Shown: one piece after another, positions 34,708 to 47,760 of the stretch
Layout: each line of letters begins with the position of its first letter
Numbering within the stretch: the stretch's first letter is position 1
Source: Hymenopellis radicata
Taxonomy: Eukaryota > Basidiomycota > Agaricomycetes > Agaricales > Physalacriaceae
DNA: 64,000 nucleotides
Direction of reading: 5' to 3'
Assembly (NCBI GenBank): GCA_015501595.1
Contig: JADNRX010000014.1
Location: 124,001-188,000 of the forward strand
Program-made: the position numbers and the translations under genes
The notes under the pieces: generated by a model
What the model was told of the DNA's origin: nothing
The model's input: the letters and a program-made list of their open reading frames with translations, nothing else
Database searches by the model: none

Positions 34708-36434
34708 ATGCCTGTCCCAGGATTTATAACATCTTTCACAGACAAAGCCCAGAATGCTATCAACGCGTCGCCGTTAGCGTCGCATCTTCCAGGAGGGAAG
34801 CGACCGAATAGTCCTGATGCTGCTTCGCAACCCTCGGCGAACGAAGCCGCTGGTGGCGGCTACAAATCCCACACATTTGAGTCGATTCAACACCAGTTGA
34901 GAGCTTTTGGCCAGCAATACAGGTAAGTAATTGGGTGAAATCTGCATGGATATATATTAATTTACATGTTCCTCAGCTCCACAACGCCAGTGCAGAAGAT
35001 TATCACAACCGAAAAGGGAGTGGCGATCGATTTTGACAGCGTTTCGAGGGATTCGAAAGCGCAAAGCAAAGAACTCTACACTTGGGGTCAATCTGAGCTT
35101 GACGATCTCAAGGATGGTCAGTATTATTTGCGGGAATTCTTCATCGATTAACGGATTTTTCTAGTTACCGATCGGCTTGCATACCTCAACTTTGTGCAAG
35201 GTTCTCTGGCGAGTTCGCTGGCGGTGAAATTGGATTCAGCACGCGCCCCACTCAAGCTTCTCCGCGATGCTGAGACAGCTATTACGCCCCGCCGAAACAT
35301 CCGTTTGGGGCTGCAAAGCCAGATCGCGAGGGTCGAACATGACAGTCAAAAGGGAAACGAAAAGAAGCTTGTAGATCTCAAGGACCAGCTTCGAAAGGCG
35401 GAAGCCGACGATCTCCCTCAAGAGAAAGAGATTGAACTGCTCAAGAGGAAAGCGATACGCGAGGGCGAACAAATGAAATGGGAGGCAATTCGAGAAGTAA
35501 GCGCGTTGGTCCTAAGTCCATGGAGTGGAAGCTCACAGTTGACCTAACTTAGTACGGTGAAAAACTTGTTCTTCTCGCTCAAGCGGCTAGTCCGGTTATA
35601 GCCGCATTGCCAGTACTTCCTCCTGCGCCGGACAGTCCATATCTTGGAGCGGGAGCCACAGGCGCCGCGCGGGCTTCTTTGCAGAGGGCCCTTGACAACT
35701 ACAAGACGGGACATATCAACTTGCCGCCACAATTGGCCGGCTCTGAGCTAAATCGTTCTGATACCCGCAGCTTCGGGGAAAGCCATGCTAGTGAGCTGTC
35801 GAGTATGTCCTCTGACGGGTCGGACATCACTCGGGCAGCGCAGCCAGGTATCCCGATGACCCCGCCAGGCCAGTCCAAGGGACCTGATACTGTTCCAGAG
35901 AAGACGTTTCCAGCGCCGTCTTCTCCTCCCCCGGCTCCGCTTTCTTCTTCGCCTCCCGCAAAGAGCGTATCTCCTCCGATCAATCCATCGAATCTGAATA
36001 ATTCTCCTGCTACGATACCTCAGACTGAATCGCCGTCGACTGCTGCAGAGGTCGCCACAGAGGACCCACAGCAGCCCACAATTATGCCGACTGTGGCAGA
36101 GACTGGAGTGCCAGTTGTAGCGAGTCCTTCTGGACCGGGACCGGCGAGTGGATCGTTGAAAAACATCAGAGCGGCATCGGCCGATGCTGGGCCCCGAAGC
36201 GGAGGGCTTCCAGGCGAAGGTGTCGCGAGCAGCTATGGTGCTTCCAAATTCGAGTCCGCTGAAGAAGAGAAGAAGCGTCTGGCCGCGGCGTATTCTCAGG
36301 CATACAACGCTCCCCCACATGAGTCTGCGGAGGAAGAGAAGGAGAGAGAGGAGAGGGACCGACTCTCGAGGGCTCCTAGCACAACTCGCCCACAAGGGGA
36401 CGAAGAAGAGCTTCCTCCTTACCAGGATATGTAG
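34708..36434 (+). CDS. PIL1: Eisosome core protein Pil1/Lsp1 (BAR-domain)
   Basis: Pil1-type BAR proteins self-assemble under the plasma membrane into eisosomes. Start MPVPGFITSFTDKAQNAIN, with FESIQHQLRAFGQQY, KIITTEKGVAIDFDSVSRDS, KAQSKELYTWGQSELDDLKD, VTDRLAYLNFVQGSLA and the long basic/acidic BAR helices (IRLGLQSQIARVEHD, AIREGEQMKWEAIREYGEKL), to about residue 270. A Ser/Pro-rich tail of about 250 residues follows. It contains two matching acidic modules (ESAEEEKKRLAAAYSQAYN and ESAEEEKEREERDR) and ends EELPPYQDM. Start 34708 was preferred over an upstream ATG at 34624, since this is where family sequence begins. A TATAAA-like element (around 34662) lies upstream. Introns near 34922-34976, 35115-35163 and 35496-35553. 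Confidence 0.92.
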
Positions 36435-36516
36435 CCTACTCACAATTGGACTCCCAAGGACTCTGTATCTACCATGTATTGATTGAATGAAATGAACATG
36501 AATTACGAAGCAAAGA

Positions 36517-37434
36517 TTAAACATTCGAATAAGAGGAAAGTCCATTTTCTTGGTACTGCCTCAGAGCATCGGCCGTTGCCTGCTGCTTGAGCGCAGTATC
36601 GCGAAGTGTGAGAAACTAGAACCAGGGTTAGAACCTTTGAGAGCGGGTTACAAAGTAAAATTCACTCTTTGTTCTTCAGAGATACGCTGCAGATTTAGCT
36701 TTCGCGTCGTATGTTCCATGTGGACCAAGAGCGTCTATACAACCGTTGATCAATGATAGGCGAACAACTTGAGTAAACTCCGTACCCTTATCGAGCGACT
36801 ACTGAGTCCCCGGTAATTCGAGACGCGCTCCAGAGCAACAGGTTGTGCGCCGACAAGCTTCAGTTGTTCGTGCAGATACACCACGTAGTGTTCAAGACAC
36901 TCGAGGTAATGTCGTTTCTTCTCATGCGACGAAATTGTGTCTCTGTTGCACATATAAGCGTACATCCAGAGAGTCAGTCAAACGCGCTTACGGATCGGTA
37001 GGAAGAAAACCCAGATTTTCAGCCATCGCGCGCCGCCGAGCTTTCCTCGCCGACTCTGTCCTCTCAACGGGCGGGAGAAAACTCCGCGAGCCCGGGGAGG
37101 ACGACGGCTTGGGCGGAGACTGCCCCATCGAAAAGTCCGAGAGCATCTCGCTGGGTGTCGGGAACGTCGTGAGCGGCTTCGTAGCGCAGAATTGCTGGGA
37201 AAACGGTGGCGGCTGCGTCTCGTAGTCGTAATTCAGTGGCGGAAAGGCCGGGTCCATCGAGAGGATCGCGGGTTGTTGCGCGAGCGGGACGGGCGCGTGT
37301 AGCGGAATGTCCGAGGCGGCCGAGTATGACGACTGTGTTTCGGAGGACGTGTCGGGGCTGGCGTATATCGTCGGCCAGGCGTAGTCCGACTGTGGTCTCT
37401 GCAGATAACTGTCCGAGTAGGCGTATTCGGCCAT
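36517..37434 (-). CDS. Unnamed helical protein, copy A of a divergent paralog pair
   Basis: Not a named family. The first exon (MAEYAYSDSYLQRPQS onward) is Tyr/Ser/Pro-rich and ends in a basic run (RTESARKARRRAMAEN). Three further exons encode a helical module: SSHEKKRHYLECLEHYVVYL, HEQLKLVGAQPVALERV and YRGLSSRSIR; then TLLVHMEHTTRKLNLQRIS; then FLTLRDTALKQQATADALRQ. The basic run followed by a long amphipathic helix is loosely bZIP-like, but no leucine zipper is clear. The module aligns without gaps to copy B at 38399-39183, with the penultimate exon of identical length and phase. An upstream short frame (ATG 37559, MESTFNASLTLS) lies in the leader and could be a uORF. Introns at about 36966-37010, 36755-36806 and 36615-36665. 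Confidence 0.75.
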
Positions 37435-38398
37435 GGAAGGGTAATACTCTGCGTGGTATTCAGCAGACGAAGGGTATGTCTGTATAAAGGAACGCAAGGT
37501 CAGAGGGAGAAGAAAAGCACAAGAGAGAGTGTGAGACTCGCGTTGAAAGTGGATTCCATTGTTGATTTGTGAGGAGAGAGACTCAAGAGATACCCGGCGC
37601 TTTATAGTCCAAGACACGGGAGCAAAGCAAGAACCGAAATATAAAGTGGGGACGCGTTAACGTTAAGACGCAAATGATAAGTGGTTCGGGGGCAGGGTCC
37701 TGAACGATCCAGAAGCCAACTGTCGGCGCGTCGTCGGGTGCAGTCATCGTTATTTTTTTACTATTAAAAAAATTGTCTGGTCCCTTGATCGAGCGAATTC
37801 GGTTCCCAGTACCATGAGATCTCGAGGACGGCGAATTTAGACCCAAGCGTAGTATGGATGTGGAAGTGAGCTGCGAACCCACTGAGCGTGGGTCGTGACT
37901 TGATCGGAATTTGTTCCTACAGTCGCTGGACATTATTTGACTGACTGACGCGATTAACCCAACTGCTCGAGGTGGCGGCCAGCCACTGCATATTTTTAAA
38001 GAGGGAGGAAGGAATGCGGGACATCTTGTCACTGAACATCTTAGATGCGGGTTCCCCCGATTTCGACGCAGTCACGCAACCAGCAGCTCCCTCTACCACA
38101 AGCACGTCACCGCAATCCCTTTTGCGTCCTTTTAGTGCCCTAATACATGTCTTAACATGAGAATGAACATGCAATGGCCCTTGTTCTCGTACGTACACAC
38201 CCACTGACATCAGACAGCACGACGACAGGTGCTTCCTGCCTTCCCGACGACGCTGCCTAATCTTGCAATTAATCAAAAAGGATTGACCTGCCAACGCTCG
38301 GTACGTACGTACGTACAGAAGGGATTTTCATTGTCAATATAAAGCGCCCTCCCCCCCACCCCTTCGCTCCCTGCCTGTCCACCCGCGAGTGTATAACA
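37435..38398. promoter_or_regulatory. 964-bp divergent promoter region of the paralog pair
   Basis: The long shared upstream region of copies A and B. Each side has a TATA box set in the same 11-mer, TATAAAGCGCC: minus strand at 37606-37596, and plus strand at 38338-38348, 61 bp before the copy B start. A short GTAC microsatellite (about 38301-38316) and a homopolymer-rich stretch near 37752-37771 are also present. A C-tract (38351-38357) follows the copy B TATA box. Frames on the minus strand in this region look accidental. Confidence 0.6.
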
Positions 38399-39183
38399 AT
38401 GTCGTCTCCGAGTCAAAGCTCGCCCGACCTTCTATTCCCCGAGCTCCCGCCCCTCCTGCCTCAAGGCAGACAGCCCTCCGGTGGCGCTACTAGCGCCAAG
38501 CCCAACCACATTGCGCATCCATATGTGGGTATGACGTCCCCCTCACCCGGGTACACGCTAATGGATGATGTAGGCGCGCCTGTACGCGCGGCAGGACAGC
38601 GGCAAGCGGCGCAAGATCTGGAATCACGTGCTCGAGAAATCGGTGTTCAACGCGTTTGAGTTGTACGTATAGGCTCCAATAGTAGCGTGTTCCGAGCTGA
38701 GGCCAGGCCTGGAAGGTCGACGCTGGGCGCACCGCACAGGCGTACGATATACACCGCGAGTCTCGAAGCCCACATTGACCGTTTGCATACTCAGTTGCTC
38801 AGGTAGGCCTCGACTTTTTCTTTGTATTGAATCCGCGTCTTACATACCTTCAAAGTCTAGGTTATTGGCCCGTCGCTTTTGAGGAGCTCGAACCATTTAA
38901 AGGACTCAACTCCAAGACGGCAAAGGTTTGTCCTTTTCACACGACATGTCGCGGGTATCCACTGAATAAGCTCCTCGCCACCGCAGAGCATGGTTTCGGG
39001 GCTCCAATACGACACTTCTCAAGTCAATCTCAAGCTCCTCGAGCTGGAACGCGCGGCAAGTCAGCTGCTCTCACGTCGTTATCCCTCCTTCCTAATGTAT
39101 TTCTGTGCGTGCAGAATGACGGCCTCAGCCGGGACATCGCAGACGCTCGGAAAGAAGAGCGTCTCTCCGTAAGTTCCGTTTGA
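38399..39183 (+). CDS. Unnamed helical protein, copy B of a divergent paralog pair
   Basis: Six exons. Exon 1 (MSSPSQSSPDLLFPELPPLL) is short and Pro/Ser-rich. Next comes ARLYARQDSGKRRKIWNHVL then EKSVFNAFEL. The helical module follows: GAPHRRTIYTASLEAHIDRL, HTQLLSLGYWPVAFEELEPF, KGLNSKTAK; then SMVSGLQYDTSQVNLKLLEL; then NDGLSRDIADARKEERLS. The module aligns gap-free with copy A: over 37 residues beginning at the shared LE, 14 are identical, including LH.QL, PVA.E and the GL.S core. The exon after that core is 23 codons in phase 0 in both genes. The intron at 39056-39114 has a GC donor (GCAAGT). The stop at 39183 is reached through a GTAAGT that could be another donor, so the last few residues are uncertain. 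Function unknown; possibly nuclear, given the basic KRRK. Confidence 0.75.
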
Positions 39184-39903
39184 GGTGGACTCGGAAATGC
39201 ATCGAGCGTCGCTGTACGTTATTAACTGTGTATATCGAGAAACATAAATAAAATGTGTACCTGTCTACGACTTGCAATTTATGCATTATAGAGTTGCGAT
39301 ACACATGGTCCTACACGATGCGGGTCAAGAATATCAACATCCAGAGTAAACCATACCAGATTTGGCGAGAAACGCCACATATGAAATAAGAAAGGCAGTA
39401 ACGAAGATCCGGGAAGGGGGACGAATTGGTGGGAAAAAACACTCCCGCGAGTCGTTAGCATGTTCGTAAAGTGGCGTACTTACGCCATTTGGGGGCCCAT
39501 CACCAAAATTCAAATCAATTCCATCCGCAAGGCGAATTAGCGTACGGAGGATCAGCTTGCAAGCTCCGCTATTGCGAGGTGACGAGAAGGAAAGCCAAAT
39601 GCCGGCTGACAAAGGTATTTATTCGCATTAGAACTACTCTCAAGAGGGCAAGTGTCGACAATGTGGCGCAACCGCATGTTCGTTCGAATATCAAGCGCGA
39701 CTCACCAGATGGTATGTCAATCTACAGAAATAGAAAAAAGACACGCGAGCAGAAACGAAGTTGTCAGAAGAGCAAGCAAGGAAAAGGAGGAACATCGTTA
39801 TTCACTTGAAATCTCCCACAGAGTGTTATATTTTGGGTACAGTACGCGAGGCTGCTAGCAAAGAGGTCCTTCATCAGTATATGCAAGTCAACATGGAGTG
39901 GGG
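39184..39903. other. Convergent 3' spacer
   Basis: About 720 bp between the 3' ends of copy B (plus) and SPF30 (minus). Contains a polyadenylation-like AATAAA (about 39246). Open frames on both strands are short and show no protein character. Confidence 0.5.
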
Positions 39904-40684
39904 TTACTGGTATTCTTCCTCGCCGAGCGTGAAAACATGCTTTCCCCGTGAAGCCGATTCCGTCATGCCTTTGCCGCTGCCCGTCACTCCGACTTTTTAT
40001 GAAGAAATCAGTTTGGGAAGACTCGGCAGAAATAATCGCAGAACGACGCTTACCTCGACCCAGAGGGTTATCAGGCGTCTTAAATATGCTCGTCCCGGCC
40101 ACACCAGCGATATGCACACCCTTCTTCTCCGATTTCTTGGCAAACTTTTGCCATGTCGCCTGCTTGTGGTTCTGCTCTTTCGCCTTGGCCGCGCGCGTCT
40201 CGAGCTTCTTCTCGTTCTTCTTCTTCTTCCGCTCTCGCTCCTCCTCCTCCTGCTTCGTCAGCTTGCGCTTGTTCGACGACGGCGCGGTGTACTGGTAATG
40301 CGGCGGCGGCGCTTTGAGCTCGGAGAGCTTGACCTGCTCGGTGGTGTTGTAGCCCTTGAACACGATGCTGTAAACGCGGTTCTCTGGCGAGCCACCGACG
40401 AACGTGATTCGCGCAGGGTACCACGACCCGTCAGAGTACTTTGCTAGGCACTCGTCCCCGGCCTTCCACGTCACTGCCGGAGTCGACGCGACGGCTTTCC
40501 TAGACGACTCTGCTTTGGACGACGACGCTGCCTCGGCATCGGCGATAGCAGTCTTGGTGAGCTCGATGAGATCCTGAAGCTCAGTCCGCAGAAGCTCTAG
40601 GTCTGTGTTGGAGGGATCGTTGGTCAGAGCGAGCTCTACTTGGGATAACTGGACCTGGTACGTCTCTAGATCTGACGGGTCCAT
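39904..40684 (-). CDS. Tudor-domain splicing factor SPF30/SMNDC1
   Basis: SMN-related protein needed for spliceosome assembly; its Tudor domain binds symmetrically dimethylated arginines of Sm proteins. N-terminal helix MDPSDLETYQVQLSQVELAL (residues 1-55), Tudor domain from about residue 72 (WKAGDECLAKYSDGSWYPAR, VYSIVFKGYNTTEQVKLSEL), then a Lys/Glu-rich region (TKQEEEERERKKKK) with KATWQKFAKK-like sequence (QATWQKFAKKSEKKG), then IFKTPDNPLGR. After one intron (GTAAGC donor) comes VGVTGSGKGMTESASRGKHV, a match to the SPF30 C-terminus. The aromatic residues of the Tudor cage are present. Length about 240 residues, normal. Confidence 0.92.
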
Positions 40685-40831
40685 TGTGTCTGACTCGATA
40701 AAACGCTGGCGAATTCGGGGAGGTGATGACGGTGTTGTGCAGAGTTGGTCTGTTTGGCATGCACGCTCATGTCAAACAGTACTTAGTCCCGAAATGATAA
40801 TTCGCGATAATCATACAAAGTAGGTACAACA

Positions 40832-42757
<1,926 letters not shown>

Positions 42758-42897
42758 ATTTGCTCCTTTATAGCTGGCGGTGAATGGTAGAAAGAAAATA
42801 TGCGCCTGACGTAAGCGTGATTCACAAGTGTACTTGTCGGAGTCTAAAAATAAACTCATCTGCTCTGGTTAGTGACCAAGTCCCTGCGTGGTCGACC

Positions 42898-43779
42898 ATG
42901 TTGCACGATGGCTCGAAGGCCGTCAAGCAGGCTAACAAGGTAGGTAGCTACTACTGGTCAGCAATTTGTACCTCACGTCAGTTAGCTTTCATCCAAGACT
43001 CTGGAAAAGCACATCGCGGCAACTGAAGAATCTTCCCCGTAAGTCATTTCCCGGCGCAGTTGTTGCCCATCAACTAAGAGGCAACAATCATGCAAGCTAT
43101 ATCTACTCCATCGCGACCCCCGAAGAAGTCTCAGAGGATGAAAACGCGCCATGTTCTCGATGATAGAAACCAATCTCAAGCATCTGTTGGTAACCTTTGA
43201 TCTCTGCACCCAGAACGTGAACTCACGCGTCATAAGCTATGTAGGCTCGTCTATGGGATGGGACGAGCAGGAGAAGCGCGATGAACTATTCAGCATCCAT
43301 TCGCGATACATCCTGGTTCGCAATAACGGTTCTCTCGTCGGTTATACCAGTTTTCGGTTCGAACATGAAGACGACTGGGACATACTCTACTGGTAAGCAT
43401 AGTCTCCATTTATGTTTATTCTGTCACACTTTGTCGCTATCTAGTTACGAGGTACAAGTTTTGGGCTCCTATCAACGTCAAGGGCTTGGCCGTGCACTAA
43501 TGCACCATCTGATCTCTATCGGGAAGAAATGTCAGATGGAGAAGATAAATTTAACTGTATTCAAAGGTATGAAATATTACGCCTCGGAGGTTGACAGTAT
43601 TCTTATCTCTCTGGAGTAAACGTGGCGGCTGGCGCACTATACAGGAACCTAGGGTGAGCGCATGCGACTCTGTCTGGATTGACCACTGATTCTTTGGCCT
43701 CAGGTTTTCTCTTGATGAATCCTCGCCGGATGAAGAAGACGGAGCAGACTACGAAATACTATGCTATTCACTAGAATAA
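42898..43779 (+). CDS. NAT4: N-alpha-acetyltransferase 40 (histone H4/H2A N-terminus)
   Basis: NatD acetylates the N-terminal Ser of histones H4 and H2A. Start MLHDGSKAVKQANK, then an exon (KTLEKHIAATEESSP). The core has NLKHLYVGSSMGWDEQEKRD (the S-x-GW motif of the family), RYILVRNNGSLVGYTSFRFE, DDWDILYCYEVQVLGSYQRQ, GLGRALMHHLI (acetyl-CoA loop Q-R-Q-G-L-G), NLTVFKVNVAAGALYRNLGF and an acidic end (DESSPDEEDGADYEILCYSL). Six short introns, including one between NLKHL and YVGSS (GTTGGT donor). A missing base near 43149 (GCGCCATG; one more C) is needed to join ATPEEVSEDENA to MFSMIETNLKHL. The rest is continuous. Confidence 0.83.
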
Positions 43780-43975
43780 AGTGCACCTCTCCGCGAGGAC
43801 GCCATTAATTCATTTATAATTCAATATGGTACTATCCGCTCTTGCTTTTCTTCTATCCGCAGAAAACGTCGGGCAAGTTAATGTGTGGCGCGAATCTTTC
43901 AAAGCAGTGCAGTTTGTTTGGCATGATCATTGCACAACAAATACATCCAGCGAATGTGACTTGGCGCAAACTACG

Positions 43976-44414
43976 ATGCTGCGAAGTGCATCTTCACGTC
44001 TAGTCCGGACTGGACTCCCTCGCATCGCGAACGCGCGATTTGCGTCTCATGGCACACCACATTACAACGAGCCCTCCGGCAACCTCTTTGGCGAAACAGT
44101 GCGTGCCTCAACCGCACTTGGATAATTAACCTTTTCATTCTCGTAGCCGCCTCCGCCTGGACAAAAGCGAGTGAAAGAGGAATGGGAGACGTCCTGGTAC
44201 ATTGGCATGTTCGGCTCCATGGCGTTCGCAGCGGTCATTCTCTACTACAAGCCAGATTCAAGGTGCGTTCCGTTCCCGGCCGCGTTCGACCTGCCATCTT
44301 ACACATGTCTGCAGTATCCAAACATGGGCTTTGGAAGAGGCCAAGAAGCGAATGGAGGCGCGTGGAGAGAAGTACAAGTACGAGCCTGCGGAGACTAAAT
44401 CGGCCGACTCATAA
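43976..44414 (+). CDS. Mitochondrial complex I subunit, NDUFB11/ESSS type
   Basis: Small accessory subunit of the complex I membrane arm. Start MLRSASSRLVRTGLPRIANA is a typical cleavable mitochondrial presequence (basic, Ser/Leu-rich), followed by RFASHGTPHYNEPSG. After one intron comes GQKRVKEEWETSWYIGMFGS with a single membrane span (FGSMAFAAVILYYKPDSS). After a second intron comes TWALEEAKKRMEARGEKYKY. The WE--WY-G--G motif before the span is the family signature. Length about 115 residues. Introns at about 44099-44147 and 44263-44313. Confidence 0.85.
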
Positions 44415-44577
44415 TGGCGCTACTACTGTATACCACGGAATACATCGTCACTCTCTTAGAAATATCTGCAAGCGCTGCGAATGTCTATTCAAATCATATT
44501 ACTCGACGTGTATCCATCTCAACAGCGTCAACAAAGTACTGAACGGTTGAGCGATTCAATACTCCTTCCCTTCCAAT

Positions 44578-45298
44578 CTATGCCTCCAAGGAAGCCAGGT
44601 AAGCCTTCTCCGTCAGTAAGGTCTCCATCTGTAACGTCTTCAGTACGATGTGTACGGAATGGAATGGGTTGGCATACCTCCTTGGGATCCGAAAGCTGTA
44701 TTTTGCATAACCAGCCTGTCCAAAAAAATGAGTTACACTCCGAGGCACGACTTAACCACGTACCTTTGTCTTCAGGAGATTTGTTAATGAGAGCTGGTTG
44801 GTCGGATAATGATTCGTTGACCTCCTTGACAGTGCCCGAAACCGGCGCGTACTGCAATGATTGAGCACACCCGAATGATTATCTGCCTGAGGACTCACAA
44901 TGTCGGAGGCAGCCTTGACACTCTCGACGGCTCCTATTTGTGCTGGACTACCAGTCAGAGTGTGTTTACACCGTTGAAACGCTCTCCTTACATCCCTGGT
45001 CAACCTGGGAGCCAACCGTAGGAAGTTCGACGAATACCACGTCCCCGAGAGAGGATTGCGCGTAGTTGGTAATGGACACTACTCCTAGACCGGTCTCATC
45101 ATCAAATACAACAGATTCGTGGTCCGAAGTGTAACGCTTTGCTAAGACACGTTATTCGACGACCGCCATCGGCAAAGCACAAAACGCACTGATAAGAGTT
45201 CGGACGAACTGGGAACGGTATGGAGACCCCAATGGTCGCGATGGGCGCGTCAGCGACCCAGCACGAGCGAAAACTGTGCGTCTCAAGACAGACTGCAT
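44578..45298 (-). CDS. GCV3: Glycine cleavage system H protein, mitochondrial
   Basis: Lipoyl carrier protein of the glycine decarboxylase complex. Presequence MQSVLRRTVFARAGSLTRPS. After an intron: KRYTSDHESVVFDDETGLGV, NYAQSSLGDVVFVELPTVGS. After another: IGAVESVKAASDI with the lipoyl-lysine (the K in SVKAAS), then YAPVSGTVKEVNESLSDQPA, LINKSPEDKGWLCKIQLS, and the final exon METLLTEKAYLASLEA. Length about 165 residues is normal. The junction between VDQG and AQIGAVES does not keep frame as written. One more base in the CCC at 44994-44996 (plus strand) would allow the GTAAGG donor to be used, so this may be another missing base. Confidence 0.87.
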
Positions 45299-45580
45299 GG
45301 CGAGGAGTCGAGGTGGATGTAGGGTGCAGGGAAGATTTGCAGTAAATTTTGACGGACGGCGGAGAGCCGTTTACAGATTCGCCGTAGGCACTTGAAATAG
45401 TCTCGACTCTTAGCTTGATTTCAATAGAACGTTTACGTCTTGCGATAATGTAGAGGATAAATACAGTGAAGGGCGGCATTACGATGTGTCAGTGCTTGGT
45501 TTGTATTTTACACAGGTCAATGAATGAGATGGGTGCAGTAAATTCTAGCAATGGAGGATGAGACCATATCAATAACCGCT

Positions 45581-47454
45581 TCAAAGCACCTCGATGATCT
45601 TGGTGCAAACACCAGTAGCAACTGTTAAAGCGCGTCAGTATGGCGACACTGTGCAAGATCAGCTAAACATACTAGTTTTGTGGCCTTCACGCAGAGTGAA
45701 ACGAGATCCAACCTCGACAGCAAGAGGACTGTGCAGGATGCAGTCGACTTCGATGTTGTCACCTGGCATAGCCTGAACGGAGTTAAACGGAATGTAGATC
45801 TCGCCCGAAATAAGAACGTACCATCTTGTCGGGGGCGCCAAAGTTAAGTTCAACAGCAACGTCAGCAGTACGAAGGAAGAGCTGTGGCTTGTATCCCGAG
45901 GTGAACGGAGTGTAACGGCCACCCTCATCTTTCGTCAAGACCTGGCCAAAGAAGTCAATGACGGCGCCGAATGGATAATGTGGAAGCATATTACATAGAC
46001 TTGAGCCGCGAATGCCTTAACGGGCTTCATGGTGCCAGGAGCGGCGATAACCATGCCACGTCGAACCTGTTCGCGCTTAATACCGCGGAGCAGAGCACCC
46101 ATGTTGTCGCCGGCCTCAGCCTAACACGAGGTCAATACAGCCAAAGGCAAAAACAAAATCTAATCCTTACACGGTCGAGCTCCTTGTGGAACATCTCTGA
46201 GATGAAAGGTTGGTCAGACACTGCAGTTGAACAAAAAGAAACCACTCACCAATGCCACTAAGGACAGTCTTGAACGTCTCTCCCAGACCCACAATTTCGA
46301 CTTCAGTACCTTTGGTAGCAATACCACGTTCAACACGACCAGTAGCAACAGTCCCACGACCGGAGATCGAAAAGACGTCTACAAATGTCATAAGCGAAAC
46401 TATCTTTACAATGATAGCGCGACTAACCTTCAACGGCCAGCAAGAAGGGCTTTTCGAGGTCACCTGGAACAGCAATCAACGGTGGCATAGAAAATGTCTC
46501 GTAACAGCTTACGAGGAGGAACTTCCAACCACTCATCGCAGGCCCTAACCAATTCCAAGATCTTGTCATGTCCTATGTCAGGGTTACGACCTTGAAGAGC
46601 AGCGAGAGCAGAGCCCATGACGATTGGTGTGTTTTCACCGTCAAAGTTGTAGGTCGCGAGAAGATCACGTATTTCCATGTCAACAAGTTCCAACATTTCC
46701 GGGTCCGAGATTTGGTCAACCTTGTTAATGAAGACCACCAATTTCTTTACGCCGACTTGACGAGCCAATAGTAAATGTTCGCGAGTCTGGGGCATTTGTC
46801 CGTCGGTGGCAGAAACGACAATGATGGCTCCGTCCATCTGGGCAGCACCAGTAATCATGTTTTTAATGTCTGTGGTAAGTGTAAGACGATGGCTGGAGAA
46901 GACAGAGCACAGGCGTACAATCAGCATGTCCGGGACAGTCAATGTGGCCATAGTGGCGGGTTTCTGTCTCGTATTCGACATGGGCCGCGTTGATAGTGAT
47001 ACCACGAGCCCTTTCTTCGGGAGCTCGGTCGATTTCGGCGTAGTCAGTGAAGGTAGCACCACCAGTCTCGGCAAGGGTCTTGGTGATGGCGGCGGTGAGG
47101 GTGGTTTTACCGTGGTCGACGTGTCCTGTATGTAGGTGTTCAAATACACGCAACATGACAGGCTGGGCAGGACGTACCGATAGTTCCAATGTTTAGGTGG
47201 GGTTTTGTCCTGCTGAACACCTCGGCATAGCCCCTGCAAACTAGGAAAAAGTGAGAAAAGAGAAGATGGTCGACGACGCGTCGAGATACGCACACATGGA
47301 AACGACGGGCACGGATTTGGGGATGGAGCGCGAAGGCGCTGTCACGAGGACTATAGCAGACGTCAGCAGGGAAACGAGCACAGCAAAAGGTAGGACGACC
47401 TCGCGCAGACAGGAGCGCGCGACGAGCCCCCATCGAGGCTGCGAATTGAAACAT
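45581..47454 (-). CDS. TUF1: Mitochondrial translation elongation factor EF-Tu
   Basis: Delivers aminoacyl-tRNA to mitochondrial ribosomes. Presequence [20 protein letters not shown]. Bacterial-type EF-Tu core: [20 protein letters not shown] (P-loop), [20 protein letters not shown] (switch I), [100 protein letters not shown] and the C-terminus [14 protein letters not shown]. About nine introns; the one before DLEKPF uses donor GTAAGC. All junctions give a continuous frame. Clearly the organellar factor, distinct from TEF1 at the other end of the window. Head-to-head with PEX14. Confidence 0.95.
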
Positions 47455-47760
47455 GGTGGACGACGGTAAGAGGCAAGTCTTGAAAGCAACTGTTTGGAAA
47501 TTTTGACGGCGCGCGGGAAATGCCGGAAAGCGTTACTTGTGCGTGACAAAATCGCGCCCCAAAAGGCAAGTACCCTGTTCTGCGACTTTGGTTAGTACTG
47601 GCCTAGCCTCCTCAGTAGTTATTGACTGGTGTACTAGCTTCATTGAACGATTGTCTCCTTAGCCGGCTGAAAATAGTCCGTGACGCCAGGACCCATCCCA
47701 AAAGAGAAGACGTACTCGGACCCGGCTATATATCACGCGCCTCTGCCGAGTGGAGGTTAC
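47455..47760. promoter_or_regulatory. 306-bp divergent promoter, TUF1/PEX14
   Basis: Shared upstream sequence of a mitochondrial and a peroxisomal gene transcribed outward. A short tract reading GGCTATATATC near 47724-47734 could be the PEX14 TATA element, 27-37 bp before its start codon. Confidence 0.4.

Noticed and set aside
37583..38294. Two minus-strand frames in the paralog promoter
   Set aside because: No family resemblance, no introns, and the region carries promoter features for both flanking genes.
38301..38316. GTAC repeats as a possible regulatory array
   Set aside because: Four short units only; ordinary microsatellite.
39761..40447. Long plus-strand open frame opposite SPF30
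   Set aside because: Low-complexity Arg/Leu-rich translation that mirrors the Lys/Glu-rich SPF30 exon on the other strand; SPF30 explains the sequence.
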